A stretch of DNA of 23,418 nt from JANOQP01 sp044227705 (GTDB lineage Bacteria > Bacteroidota > Bacteroidia > Chitinophagales > Saprospiraceae). The notes under the pieces were generated by a model that was not told the origin of the DNA, did no database searches, and worked only from the letters and a program-made list of their open reading frames with translations. This document shows positions 7,124 through 14,801 of this stretch, piece by piece; positions within the stretch are counted from its first letter, which is position 1, and each line of letters starts with the position of its first letter. Location: positions 1 to 23,418 of the forward strand of contig JBGAWE010000051.1 in NCBI GenBank assembly GCA_044227705.1. Direction: 5' to 3'. Position numbers and translations under genes: made by a program.

Positions 7124-8908
7124 ATGGACTTTACGCGGCTTTCTGACATTCTCACCTATCAAAACGCCCGTTTTTCACAAAAAACGGCACTCGCCGGGCG
7201 GCGGGCCGACGGCTCATGGGAGGCCTTTTCGACCGCCGAATGCCTCGCCGAAACCGACCGGGTGAGCGCGGGCCTGTTGACCGCCGGGCTGAAAGCGGGC
7301 GACCGCGTCGGCATCCTCGCCCATGCGGGCAGCCCGCGCTGGCAGTTCGCCGACCTCGGTTGCCAACAAATCGGGATTGTCACGGTGCCGATTCACGCGG
7401 CGGCTCGGGCGGAGGAAATCAAGTTCATCGTGGAGGACGCGGGGCTGAAAGGCTGTTTTGTCTCCAACCAAAAGATGCTCGATAAGCTGGCCGAATCGGG
7501 CGCGAGGCCGGGCCGGGTTTGGTCCTTTGAAAAACTGGACGGGGCCGAAGATTGGGAAGGCCTCTGTTGCGCCCCCTCCGATTTCGAGCAAGAACAAATC
7601 GCCGAGGCCCGCGAAAACACCGCCGCTTCGACCCTCGCCACCATCATCTACACCAGCGGCACGACCGGCCTGCCGAAAGGGGTGATGCTCTCGCACGCCA
7701 ACCTCGTCTCCAACATCAAGTCCGTTTTGGCCATCGCGCCGCTGCGGCCGGGCGACGTGGTGGCCAGCTTCCTCCCGTTGAGCCATGTGCTGGAAAGGAT
7801 GATGTCGCTGACGGCGATGACGGCCGGTTGCCAGCTCTATTACTTTGACAGTCAATCGCTTACGCTCGGCGAGCTTCGGAAAATCAGGCCGCACTTCTTC
7901 ACCGCCGTCCCCCGGTTTTTGGAAAAGATGCACTCGGTCATCCTCGGTTACCGAGAGCGGGTCAACCCCTTTTTCGGAAAGATGCTCGACTGGGCCATCG
8001 GCCTCGGCGAGCGGTTTCCGTCGAAAGGTTTCGAGGCTGTCACGCCCGATTACCACCTGCGGCTCTGGTTGGCCGACCTTTTTGTTTACAGAAGATGGCG
8101 GCGGTCGCTCGGCGGCCGGGTGCGCGGCATCGTGGTCGGCGCAGCGGCCTTGCAGCCGAAACTGGCCCGGCTCTTTTCGGCGGCGGGCATCCCCGTCCGC
8201 GAGGGCTATGGGCTGACGGAAAGCTCGCCCGTCGTCTCGCTCAACCGCTGGGAGCCGGGCGGCAACCATTTCGGGACGGTCGGCATCGCGGTGCCGGGTG
8301 TTGAGATCCGGTTGGCGAATCAAACCGAGTCGGGCGATGGCGAAATCGAGGTTCGCGGCCCGAACATTTTCAGCGGCTATCTCAATCGACCGGAGGAAAC
8401 AGAGGAGCGTTTCACCCCCGACGGCTGGCTCAGAACCGGCGACGTCGGCACCATCGTCCACAAGCACTTTTTGAAGATAACCGGCCGGGCGAGCGAGATT
8501 TTCAAAACCTCGTCGGGCAAGTTCGTCTCGCCGCAATTCGTTGAAAACCAATTGATTGCAACGGGTTTCATCGGCAACGCGATGGTCGTCGGGCTGAACC
8601 GGCCAGTGGTCGGGGCCGTCATCCTGCCTGATTTCGAGGCTTTGGAAATGTGGTGCGCCTCGCAAAAAATCCACTGGACGGCGCCGCAGTTCATGCTGCT
8701 GAATCCGAAGGTGGAGCGGTTTTTCCAGAAGCTGGTTTCAGAGGCAAATGAGAATCTCGCGGCGCACGAGCGCATCCGGCACCACCGGCTCGTGCATGAA
8801 AACTGGTCGGCGGAGACAGGTGAACTGACCCCGACCTTGAAGCTGCGGCGGCCGGTCTTGATGGAAAAATACGTGAAGCTGATCGAGGAGATGTACGCAG
8901 AGGAGTAG
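7124..8908 (+). CDS. fadD: Long-chain fatty acid-CoA ligase (AMP-forming)
   Basis: Activates long-chain fatty acids to acyl-CoA through an acyl-adenylate, at the inner face of the membrane. The 594-residue protein carries the ANL-superfamily motifs in order: the P-loop IIYTSGTTGLPKG (174-186), the adenine-site motif EGYGLTESSP (360-369), GWLRTGDVG (434-442) and ITGRASEIFKTSSGKFVSP with the catalytic Lys region near the hinge. The layout fits the COG1022 (FAA1-type) long-chain ligases common in Bacteroidota. The start ATG 7124 gives the expected N-terminus (MDFTRLSDILTYQNARF); AGGAGG at 7105-7110 stands 13 nt upstream, slightly far. Its stop is 11 bp from the convergent stop of the metal transporter, with no terminator hairpin between them. 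Exact chain-length preference cannot be read from the sequence. Confidence 0.93.
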   Translation: MDFTRLSDILTYQNARFSQKTALAGRRADGSWEAFSTAECLAETDRVSAGLLTAGLKAGDRVGILAHAGSPRWQFADLGCQQIGIVTVPIHAAARAEEIKFIVEDAGLKGCFVSNQKMLDKLAESGARPGRVWSFEKLDGAEDWEGLCCAPSDFEQEQIAEARENTAASTLATIIYTSGTTGLPKGVMLSHANLVSNIKSVLAIAPLRPGDVVASFLPLSHVLERMMSLTAMTAGCQLYYFDSQSLTLGELRKIRPHFFTAVPRFLEKMHSVILGYRERVNPFFGKMLDWAIGLGERFPSKGFEAVTPDYHLRLWLADLFVYRRWRRSLGGRVRGIVVGAAALQPKLARLFSAAGIPVREGYGLTESSPVVSLNRWEPGGNHFGTVGIAVPGVEIRLANQTESGDGEIEVRGPNIFSGYLNRPEETEERFTPDGWLRTGDVGTIVHKHFLKITGRASEIFKTSSGKFVSPQFVENQLIATGFIGNAMVVGLNRPVVGAVILPDFEALEMWCASQKIHWTAPQFMLLNPKVERFFQKLVSEANENLAAHERIRHHRLVHENWSAETGELTPTLKLRRPVLMEKYVKLIEEMYAEE

Positions 8909-8919
8909 CCCGGCTGCCC

Positions 8920-10833
8920 TCATTTCACCACCAAAACCGGGATGCGCACCGCGTGCCTGACCGCCCCGACGGTCTCCCCCAAGATCAAGTCCATGAAGCT
9001 TCGGTGGCCGTGGGCGCCCATGACGAGGACGTCCATCGACTTTTTCACCACCCATTCGGGCAGTACTTTTTTGGGCGAACCGTAGCCGATAATCGCCTGA
9101 CAATCAATGCCTTTCTGCCGGAAAAGCTCGGCGTAGGCTTCGAGGTTTTTCCGGTCCTCGTCGCTCTCGAGGTCGGCTGCGTCGGCCCCGATGGCGAGGG
9201 CGGAGGCGCTCTCGACGGCGTGAATCAGGAAGTAGCGTGCCTTCTCGCCGCCGAGGTGGAGGGCGTGGCGGAGGGTCTTTTCATCGACGTCCGAGAAGTC
9301 GATGGCCACGCCGATGTTGCGATAGGCGGCCGACGGGCCGATTTGAAAGGCGTTGAAAACGCCGTGCGGGATGCCCGTGCTCCTTTCCGCTGGTTTTGTC
9401 AACAGGGGCTTCAGGGTGATGAAAACAAAGGTCGATGCCGCCAAAAGCAGGGCCGGGATGACGAGAAATTGAATCGCCCAGCGGTGCTCGCCGCTCGCCT
9501 CCAGCCATTCAAACACCTGGCCAACAACGAGTTTTATGTTCAAAGAAACGATGATGAGCGCGGCGAGCCAGCCGCCAGCCTTCGTCCACGGCCCGATGGC
9601 GAACTGGCCCATCCGCCGCTTGTCGCTGACGAAATGGAGGAGCGGCACGACGGCGAAACCGAGCTGCATCGACAAAATGACTTGGCTCAAAACGAGCAGG
9701 TGGCCCGTCGCCGACTCGCCTGCGAAAACGATGGTCAGCAGCGCGGGCACGACCGCCAGAGACCGCGTGATGAGCCGCCGCAGCCACGGCGCGATGCGCA
9801 AGTGGAGGTGCCCTTCCATCACAATCTGCCCGGCGAGCGTGCCGGTGATGGTCGAGCTTTGACCAGCGGCGATGAGCGCGACGGCGAAGAGGACGGGCGC
9901 GTAGTTTTTCCCCAAAAGCGGTTCGAGGAGGCGGTGCGCGTCCTGGATTTCGGAGACGCCCGTGTAGCCGTTTTTGTGGAAAACAGCGGCCGCGAGGATG
10001 AGGATGGCGGCATTGACAAAGAGCGCGGCGTTGAGCGCGAGGGCCGAGTCGAAGATGTTGAACCGGATGGCCTGCCGCAGCCCGCCCTCCGTCCGCAGGA
10101 TTTTGCGCGACTGGACGAGGGCCGAATGGAGGTAGAGATTGTGCGGCATGACGGTCGCGCCGATGATGCCGATGGCGATGAACAGGGCCTCGTCGTTCGG
10201 TATCGTCGGCAGGAAGCCAGTTATTAGTTCGCCACCGACCGGCTTCGACAGAATCATCTGCACCAAGAACGCCCCGCCGATGATGGCGATGAGGCCGAGG
10301 ATGAAGACCTCCAGTTTCCGCAGGCCCCATTGCATCAAAAGAAGAAGGAGGAACGCGTCGAGGATGCTCATGGCCACGCCCCAGATGAGCGGAATGCCGA
10401 ACAGCAGTTGCAGCCCGATGGCCATGCCGACCACCTCGGCGAGGTCGCAGGCGGCGATGGCGATCTCGGCCAAAAAATAGAGGGCGTAGTTGACGGGCTT
10501 CGGGTAAAGCTCCCGCGAGGCTTGCGCCAAATCCCGCCGCGCGACGACGCCCATCCTCGCCGATAGGCTCTGCAAAAGCAGCGCGATGAGGTTGGACATG
10601 ACCAGCACCCAGAGCAGCGAGTAGCCGAAGCGGCTGCCCCCGGCGAGGTCGGTGGCCCAGTTTCCGGGGTCCATGTAGCCGACGCTGACGAGCCAGGCAG
10701 GGCCGAGGAAGCTCAAAATCCGCCGCCAGAAGCTGCCCCGGACGTTGGTCTCGATGGTGCTGTTGACCTCGCTCAGGGATTCGGAGCGGACGGGTTTCCT
10801 TGTCGATGAGGCTTCCTTTCCTGCCATTCTCAT
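8920..10833 (-). CDS. mntH: Nramp metal transporter fused to a universal stress (UspA) domain
   Basis: Inner-membrane divalent metal (Mn2+/Fe2+) importer of the Nramp/SLC11 family with an extra C-terminal cytoplasmic domain; 637 residues against about 410-440 for plain MntH. The metal-binding DPGN of helix 1 is at 55-58 (SVGYMDPGNWATD), and MPHNLYLHS of helix 6 is at 229-237. Eleven or so hydrophobic helices fill residues 38-480. Residues 504-637 form a UspA domain (YRNIGVAIDFS ... VMGAHGHRSFMDLILGETV). Its ATP-loop follows G-x2-G-x9-G, but the next residue is Glu rather than Ser/Thr, so nucleotide binding is uncertain. Start: GGAGG stands 7 nt before ATG 10833, making MRMAGKEAS the likely N-terminus. 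A -7 element lies at 10866-10873. I infer that the Usp domain regulates transport. Confidence 0.92.
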   Translation of the reverse strand: MRMAGKEASSTRKPVRSESLSEVNSTIETNVRGSFWRRILSFLGPAWLVSVGYMDPGNWATDLAGGSRFGYSLLWVLVMSNLIALLLQSLSARMGVVARRDLAQASRELYPKPVNYALYFLAEIAIAACDLAEVVGMAIGLQLLFGIPLIWGVAMSILDAFLLLLLMQWGLRKLEVFILGLIAIIGGAFLVQMILSKPVGGELITGFLPTIPNDEALFIAIGIIGATVMPHNLYLHSALVQSRKILRTEGGLRQAIRFNIFDSALALNAALFVNAAILILAAAVFHKNGYTGVSEIQDAHRLLEPLLGKNYAPVLFAVALIAAGQSSTITGTLAGQIVMEGHLHLRIAPWLRRLITRSLAVVPALLTIVFAGESATGHLLVLSQVILSMQLGFAVVPLLHFVSDKRRMGQFAIGPWTKAGGWLAALIIVSLNIKLVVGQVFEWLEASGEHRWAIQFLVIPALLLAASTFVFITLKPLLTKPAERSTGIPHGVFNAFQIGPSAAYRNIGVAIDFSDVDEKTLRHALHLGGEKARYFLIHAVESASALAIGADAADLESDEDRKNLEAYAELFRQKGIDCQAIIGYGSPKKVLPEWVVKKSMDVLVMGAHGHRSFMDLILGETVGAVRHAVRIPVLVVK

Positions 10834-10840
10834 TCAAAAA

Positions 10841-10845
10841 CCTCC
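10841..10845 (-). promoter_or_regulatory. Shine-Dalgarno site that fixes the mntH start
   Basis: GGAGG on the minus strand is 7 nt before ATG 10833. Strong Shine-Dalgarno sites are rare in this window, so this one favours 10833 over the in-frame ATG two codons later. Confidence 0.5.
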
Positions 10846-10865
10846 GATTTGGAGAGGATTTCGGG

Positions 10866-10873
10866 CAAAGCTA
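10866..10873 (-). promoter_or_regulatory. Candidate -7 element for mntH
   Basis: TAGCTTTG on the minus strand exactly matches TAnnTTTG and lies in the 68-bp gap between the comF stop and the mntH start, about 33 nt before the ATG. No clear -33 TTG is present; only a T-run lies at about the right distance. Confidence 0.4.
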
Positions 10874-10901
10874 CCTTTTTTGAAAACCCGAAAAATCATT
10901 T

Positions 10902-11624
10902 TTAGCCTCGTCTAAAAATATGGCTCCTGCCCATCGCTATGGTGGCGAGACTGACGCGGGTTCCCTGAAGCTCGGCGATGGGCTGGACGCAGTTTTCGAG
11001 CGTCGCGCCGGTGGTCAAAACGTCGTCGACGAGGAGGACGTGGCGACCCAAAAGCGGCTCGGGTTCGGCGATCTCATAGAGCTGGCGGGCGTTGAGGTGG
11101 CGGTCGCCGCGCCCCTTTTTCGTCTGCGACTCGCGGTGCTCGGTTCGGCGCATCGCCCGCTCGGCCAGCTCGATTCCCATTGAATCGGCGAGGCCCTCGG
11201 CGAACTTGGCGGCCTGGTTGTAGCCGCGCTGCCATTCCTTTTTCGGGTGCAACGGGACCGGCACGACAACCTCAACTCCTTGAAAATGAGGCGATTGCCC
11301 CAAAATCTCGCCATAGACACGGCCGAGCCGGATGCCGAGTTCCGGCTTGTCCCTGTACTTCAACTGGTGGACGAGCTGCCGCGTGTGGCCCTCGTCGGAG
11401 TAGTAGAAAAAGGCCGCGCCGCTGACCACCGGCACCCGGCCGGTGAACTTCCGGGTGAAGTCGTTTTCGACAAACTCATGGAGGCCGGTCTGCGGCATAT
11501 AAAACTGGCAGGTCGCGCAGACGAGGTCGTTGCCAGGCCGCAGGTTTTCGCTACAGGCGAGGCAGAGTTTCGGGTAGAACAGGCCGAGAAGGCCTTCGGC
11601 GAGGCCGGCGAGGAGTTTTCTCAT
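10902..11624 (-). CDS. comF: ComF family phosphoribosyltransferase-like protein
   Basis: ComF-type protein: a small N-terminal zinc-ribbon-like part followed by a type I phosphoribosyltransferase fold. In competent bacteria ComF helps single-stranded DNA uptake in the cytoplasm; in most Bacteroidota its role is unproven. With ATG 11624 it has 240 residues, the family norm. Paired cysteines CLAC (21-24) and CATC (36-39) form the metal site. VVPVPLHPKKEWQRGYNQA is the family signature, and VLLVDDVLTTGATL (196-209) is the PRPP-binding loop. A TTG eight codons upstream (11648) is in frame, but it overlaps the promoter element at 11646-11653 and would lie outside the transcript, so I prefer the ATG. 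The mntH gene follows on the same strand after 68 bp, with its own promoter. Confidence 0.9.
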   Translation of the reverse strand: MRKLLAGLAEGLLGLFYPKLCLACSENLRPGNDLVCATCQFYMPQTGLHEFVENDFTRKFTGRVPVVSGAAFFYYSDEGHTRQLVHQLKYRDKPELGIRLGRVYGEILGQSPHFQGVEVVVPVPLHPKKEWQRGYNQAAKFAEGLADSMGIELAERAMRRTEHRESQTKKGRGDRHLNARQLYEIAEPEPLLGRHVLLVDDVLTTGATLENCVQPIAELQGTRVSLATIAMGRSHIFRRG

Positions 11625-11645
11625 GATGGAGGGCGCTTGCTCCTC

Positions 11646-11653
11646 CAAAATTA
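11646..11653 (-). promoter_or_regulatory. Candidate -7 element for comF
   Basis: TAATTTTG on the minus strand exactly matches TAnnTTTG, 21 nt before the comF ATG at 11624, implying a very short leader. No -33 TTG is seen in the GC-rich sequence upstream. The position argues against the alternative TTG start at 11648. Confidence 0.4.
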
Positions 11654-11674
11654 GCTCGGGGCGAGGCGGCGTTC

Positions 11675-11700
11675 GAGCCGTGCGCGGCTCATATTTTTTT
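11675..11700 (+). terminator. Hairpin with T tract between lptC and comF, pointing against them
   Basis: GAGCCG (11675-11680) and CGGCTC (11685-11690) form a 6-bp stem with loop TGCG, followed by ATA and a seven-T run to 11700. The form is that of an intrinsic terminator for plus-strand transcription, yet both flanking genes are on the minus strand. It might stop antisense transcription or be fortuitous. Confidence 0.3.
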
Positions 11701-11711
11701 GAAATATTCTT

Positions 11712-12275
11712 TCATTTCAGTTCCTTCTCAAGCTCGCCCGCCTTTATCCGCCCGGTCGGCACCCGGATGGTCCAGTGCGAAAAGTCCTGATTTGCGTCCA
11801 GCCCGTAGCCGAAGATGACCTCGCCGGGCTTGGTCACTTTCACGAATTTCTCGGTCGAGAGGAGCTCTTTTTCCTCGTCCCAATAAAGCTCGTTCGTCTC
11901 CAGCCGCTCCTTGTTTTTGGAAAACAGGACGACCGAGTCGCGGGCGATGATGCGCTTTTTGTACTCCTCGCGGACGGCGGTCTTGGCCGTCAAAACAGAG
12001 TTGACCGAGAGGTTGTCGTCGAGAAACTCGACTTTGATCCCTTTCAAAAACTCCTGCCTCGGGCTTTCCCGGTTGACGCGGCTCAACAGCTCGGGCGCGG
12101 TGATGCGCACCCGGACGCGGGCCGAGTCGGAGTAGAGCATCTCCACCTCGCGGGCGATTTCTGTGGAAACATCGTCGTCGGAAAGCAGGGGTTCGGTGGT
12201 GTTTTCGCTGTTCCGGCATTGAAAAAGAGCGAAAACAGCCAAGCCGAGCGCGGCGGCCGCCCAATTTCTGCTCAT
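11712..12275 (-). CDS. lptC: LPS export protein LptC
   Basis: LptC-type protein of 187 residues that would pass lipopolysaccharide from the LptBFG transporter to LptA in the periplasm. The N-terminal hydrophobic segment MSRNWAAAALGLAVFALF ends at Cys20 (LFQC). Bacteroidota LptC proteins are often lipoproteins, but Gln before the Cys is an unusual lipobox residue, so a plain membrane anchor is possible. The rest is the beta-jellyroll repeat of the LptA/C family: SARVRVRITAPELL, IKVEFLDDN, LTAKTAVREEYKKRIIARDSVVLFSKNKERLETNELYWDEE and WTIRVPTGRIKA. The start ATG 12275 overlaps the stop of the upstream membrane protein (ATGA), implying translational coupling. The next gene is comF, 87 bp downstream. 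No other lpt genes are in view. Confidence 0.88.
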   Translation of the reverse strand: MSRNWAAAALGLAVFALFQCRNSENTTEPLLSDDDVSTEIAREVEMLYSDSARVRVRITAPELLSRVNRESPRQEFLKGIKVEFLDDNLSVNSVLTAKTAVREEYKKRIIARDSVVLFSKNKERLETNELYWDEEKELLSTEKFVKVTKPGEVIFGYGLDANQDFSHWTIRVPTGRIKAGELEKELK

Positions 12276-12775
12276 GAAAAAAGCCGTTTTGCCCCGAACC
12301 GGATGGCCAGAATCAGCCCGAGAAAGATGAGCAGCAAGGCTTGAATCGGGACGTAGGTGAAGGCGTAGATATGCGTCCGGTCGAGGAAGAACATGAGCAC
12401 CAGCGCCATGCCGATGGTCGAGACGAGCGTCGAGATTTTGTCGAAACCGGGGACCTCGCTGAACGAGACGTTCTTTCGGATGAGCCACAGCGTCAGCATC
12501 ATCGACGCGACAGGCAGGATTTGGAGGAAGACGTCGGTCTGAAAAACGCTGATTCGTTCGAACAAAAAGAAGTAGACCGACAGCGCGATGGAGAACACGC
12601 CCGGCACGCAGGCGGCGTAGGCGAGCACCGAGTAGAGCCACTTCCAGGGCGACTGGCTACCTTCGCCACGGCCCATGACGAGGGCGACGGCGGCCGTCAG
12701 CGGCGGCAAACAGAACCAGGCGAGCGGCCCGGCGGGGTTGGCGGAGGCCATGTCGAGAAGGTCGCGGAGCGTCAT
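12272..12775 (-). CDS. Small four-helix membrane protein upstream of lptC
   Basis: A 167-residue protein of unknown function with about four transmembrane helices: roughly residues 16-34, 46-68, 78-96 and 120-160, the last region long enough for two spans around THIYAFTYVPIQ. No catalytic motif is visible. The start ATG 12775 (MTLRDLLDMASANPAGPL) is preferred, because upstream in-frame starts would run into the divergent gene at 12837. The stop overlaps the lptC start as ATGA, so the two are co-translated. From the context I infer a link to envelope or LPS biogenesis, but the sequence alone gives no function. The gap to the divergent gene is 61 bp and has no TAnnTTTG match on either strand. 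Confidence 0.75.
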   Translation of the reverse strand: MTLRDLLDMASANPAGPLAWFCLPPLTAAVALVMGRGEGSQSPWKWLYSVLAYAACVPGVFSIALSVYFFLFERISVFQTDVFLQILPVASMMLTLWLIRKNVSFSEVPGFDKISTLVSTIGMALVLMFFLDRTHIYAFTYVPIQALLLIFLGLILAIRFGAKRLFS

Positions 12776-12836
12776 TTTTCCCAGTTTTTTGATTGAAAAG
12801 CCCTCGTTTCGGCGGGTGAATGTCTGAAAACCGCCC

Positions 12837-13820
12837 ATGCTTTTTTCCACCGACAAAGAGAAATATGCCGCCCTCGGAGCCGCGCACCCCGAGTGGCCGG
12901 TCTTCATGCAGGCGTGGTGGCTCGACGCGGTCTGCGGCGGGCGCGACGGCTGGGAGTGCATCTTGCTGCTCGACGGGAGCAACCGGGCGGTCGGGGCGAT
13001 GCCCTACTTTTTGAAAAAGACCGGCCCGGTTTCCATCATCCGATTGCCCCCCTTGACCCCGTGGCTCGGCATCTGGGCGAGGCTGCCCGAGGGGGTGAAA
13101 CCGACCAAGCACCTGGCCGTCGAGAAGGAGGTCTTCTCCAAAATCCTGTCGAGACTGCCCGACGCCCATCTCTTTTTGGTCAATTTCCACTGGTCGCTGA
13201 CGAACTGGCTGCCGTTTCACTGGGCCGGTTTTCAGAACACGGCCCGCGTGACGCATCTGCTGGACTGCTCGCCAGGGCCGGATTTTTTGTGGAAAAACTT
13301 CCGACCCGCTGCCCGAAAGAACATCCAAAAGGCAGCCCGGCAACTCACCGTCTCTCGCTCGGGGGATTTGTATGAACTCCATTCTCTTTTGGGAAAAACC
13401 TTCTTCCGAAAAGGCCTCCGCCCACCCTGCTCCTTTCCCATTTTGGAAAAACTCGACGGCGAGCTGGCAAAGCGCGGGCAGCGGCAAACCTTCTTCGCCC
13501 GAGACGCGGAGGGCCACCTCCATGCCGCTGTCTATCTGATTTGGGACGCGACCTCGGCGGACATTTTACTCACGGCCAGCGAGCCGGAACTGCGGCGGTC
13601 GGGAGCCGTCGCGTTCCTCTATTTCGAGGTGATGAAATTTCTTTCCGAGATGGAAGGCGGGCCGAAGCTGCTCGACTTCGAGGGTTCGATGGTGGAGGAA
13701 ATCGAGGTGGCCTATCGTTCGTTCGGGGCGAGGCAGCGAGTTTATCCACAGTTTTTCAAAGCCAAAAACAAGCTGTGGCAGGCAGCCTTCTTGCTCGTCA
13801 AAAAAATCAGTGGACGATAA
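12837..13820 (+). CDS. GNAT-fold protein of the FemAB/BioF2-like type
   Basis: A 327-residue protein that resembles the Acetyltransf_6 (BioF2-like)/FemAB group, which moves acyl or aminoacyl groups onto wall, lipid or polysaccharide acceptors. Supporting stretches are HPEWPVFMQAWWLDAV at the N-terminus, AMPYFLKK, LPPLTPWLGIW (about residue 68), the basic motif RPAARKNIQKAARQL near 160, and LLDFEGSMVEEIEVAYRSFGARQRVYPQF near the C-terminus, all typical of the family. No signal peptide or membrane helix is visible. The donor and acceptor cannot be told. The start is ATG 12837, divergent from the membrane protein. The 3' end overlaps the convergent acyltransferase by 14 bp. The family call is fairly secure; the substrate is unknown. 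Confidence 0.75.
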   Translation: MLFSTDKEKYAALGAAHPEWPVFMQAWWLDAVCGGRDGWECILLLDGSNRAVGAMPYFLKKTGPVSIIRLPPLTPWLGIWARLPEGVKPTKHLAVEKEVFSKILSRLPDAHLFLVNFHWSLTNWLPFHWAGFQNTARVTHLLDCSPGPDFLWKNFRPAARKNIQKAARQLTVSRSGDLYELHSLLGKTFFRKGLRPPCSFPILEKLDGELAKRGQRQTFFARDAEGHLHAAVYLIWDATSADILLTASEPELRRSGAVAFLYFEVMKFLSEMEGGPKLLDFEGSMVEEIEVAYRSFGARQRVYPQFFKAKNKLWQAAFLLVKKISGR

Positions 13821-14724
13821 GGTGCCTGTCCTTCTTCGACGGATAGATGTCGTCGATGGTGACCATGATGCCCGTCTCCTCGACGTCGCCGAACAGGTCG
13901 TTGACGGCCGTGCCGAAGGTGCGCATCGTCGGCGAGAGGTTCATGTAGGAGTTGATGAGCGGCGGGATGTTCTCGCCCAGCTCGCGGACGCGGGCGTTGA
14001 GGATTTTGTAGCCCTCTTTGTAGTCGTGGCCAACGAACCGCTGCTGCATCTCCGCAATGTCGAAGTCGTGCTTCAATTCATTTATCGGCCAAACCAGCCG
14101 CTCCGGGTCGGGGAAATAGAACTTCATGAAGGCGAGCAGCAGGTCTCGCGCCTCCCGCTGGTAGTGCGGGTACATGGTGACCTTTCCAAAGAAATAGTCG
14201 ATTTCCGGGTAGCGGCCGACGAGCGCGCCGAGGCCGTCCCAGAGGTTGTCGAGCGAGAAGATGCCCTTCCGGTTCGTCCCGCTCGGCTGGTAGGCGGGCT
14301 GCACCCACGAGCGGCCCAGCTCGATGGTTTTCGGGATGTATTTTTCGAGGAAGAGCGGGCTGAAATGGAAGAGGTGCGCCGTCGAGAGGTTCAACGTCCC
14401 GTCGGTGAAAAGGGCGTTTTTGCAGCGGATGTAGCGGTAGCCGCCGGTTATCTGCTCGTCGACGGGGTTCCAGACAATCAGTTGCTCGTAAGGGACTTCG
14501 CAGGTGTCGTTCTCGTCGACGTCGATTTCCTCGCCCGTTCCGCCGCCCGCCGCGCGGAAGGTCAGCTCGCGCAGCCGCCCGATTTCGAGCATCAGGTTGG
14601 GCGAGTTGTGGTGGTTGACGATGTAGATCTCGTTGTCGCCGAAGTTGGTGCGGCGGACGAAGCGCTCGCTCGTCAGTTCCCTTTTCAACAGCGACCTTTC
14701 AACTGGGCTGATTATGTCTTTCAT
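13807..14724 (-). CDS. OlsB/GlsB-like N-acyltransferase (hemolysin-type GNAT)
   Basis: A 305-residue GNAT-fold acyltransferase of the OlsB/'putative hemolysin' family. Members attach a 3-hydroxy fatty acid to an amino acid such as ornithine or glycine; in Bacteroides GlsB does this first step of glycine-lipid synthesis. Signature pieces are NSPNLMLEIGRLRELTFRAAGGGTG (about 40-64), then DVDENDTCEVPYEQLIVWNP and ITGGYRYI, followed by LGRSWVQPAYQ and FGKVTMYP. The partner O-acyltransferase (GlsA/OlsA) is not in the window, so the product lipid is inferred. Start: ATG 14724 is chosen over 14751, because the latter lies inside the hppA terminator stem. No clear promoter of its own is seen in the 77 bp after hppA, so read-through is possible. 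The 3' end overlaps the convergent gene by 14 bp. Confidence 0.82.
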   Translation of the reverse strand: MKDIISPVERSLLKRELTSERFVRRTNFGDNEIYIVNHHNSPNLMLEIGRLRELTFRAAGGGTGEEIDVDENDTCEVPYEQLIVWNPVDEQITGGYRYIRCKNALFTDGTLNLSTAHLFHFSPLFLEKYIPKTIELGRSWVQPAYQPSGTNRKGIFSLDNLWDGLGALVGRYPEIDYFFGKVTMYPHYQREARDLLLAFMKFYFPDPERLVWPINELKHDFDIAEMQQRFVGHDYKEGYKILNARVRELGENIPPLINSYMNLSPTMRTFGTAVNDLFGDVEETGIMVTIDDIYPSKKDRHLIVH

Positions 14725-14740
14725 CGAAAAGCGTGTGTTG

Positions 14741-14776
14741 AAAAAAAGCATGGCCAGTCGAGTTGACCGGCCATGC
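14741..14776 (-). terminator. Intrinsic terminator of hppA
   Basis: GCATGGCC (14748-14755) pairs perfectly with GGCCATGC (14769-14776), and an inner GTC/GAC extends the stem past one mismatch. On the minus strand seven T (14747-14741) follow at once. It lies 26 nt after the hppA stop. The downstream acyltransferase ATG (14724) is only 16 nt beyond the T tract. Confidence 0.8.
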
Positions 14777-14801
14777 TTTCACTTTAAAAAGTAGTGCCGA
14801 T

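Noticed and set aside
11625..11648. TTG start for comF at 11648
   Set aside because: It overlaps the TAATTTTG element and would precede the likely transcript start; the ATG at 11624 gives the normal family N-terminus.
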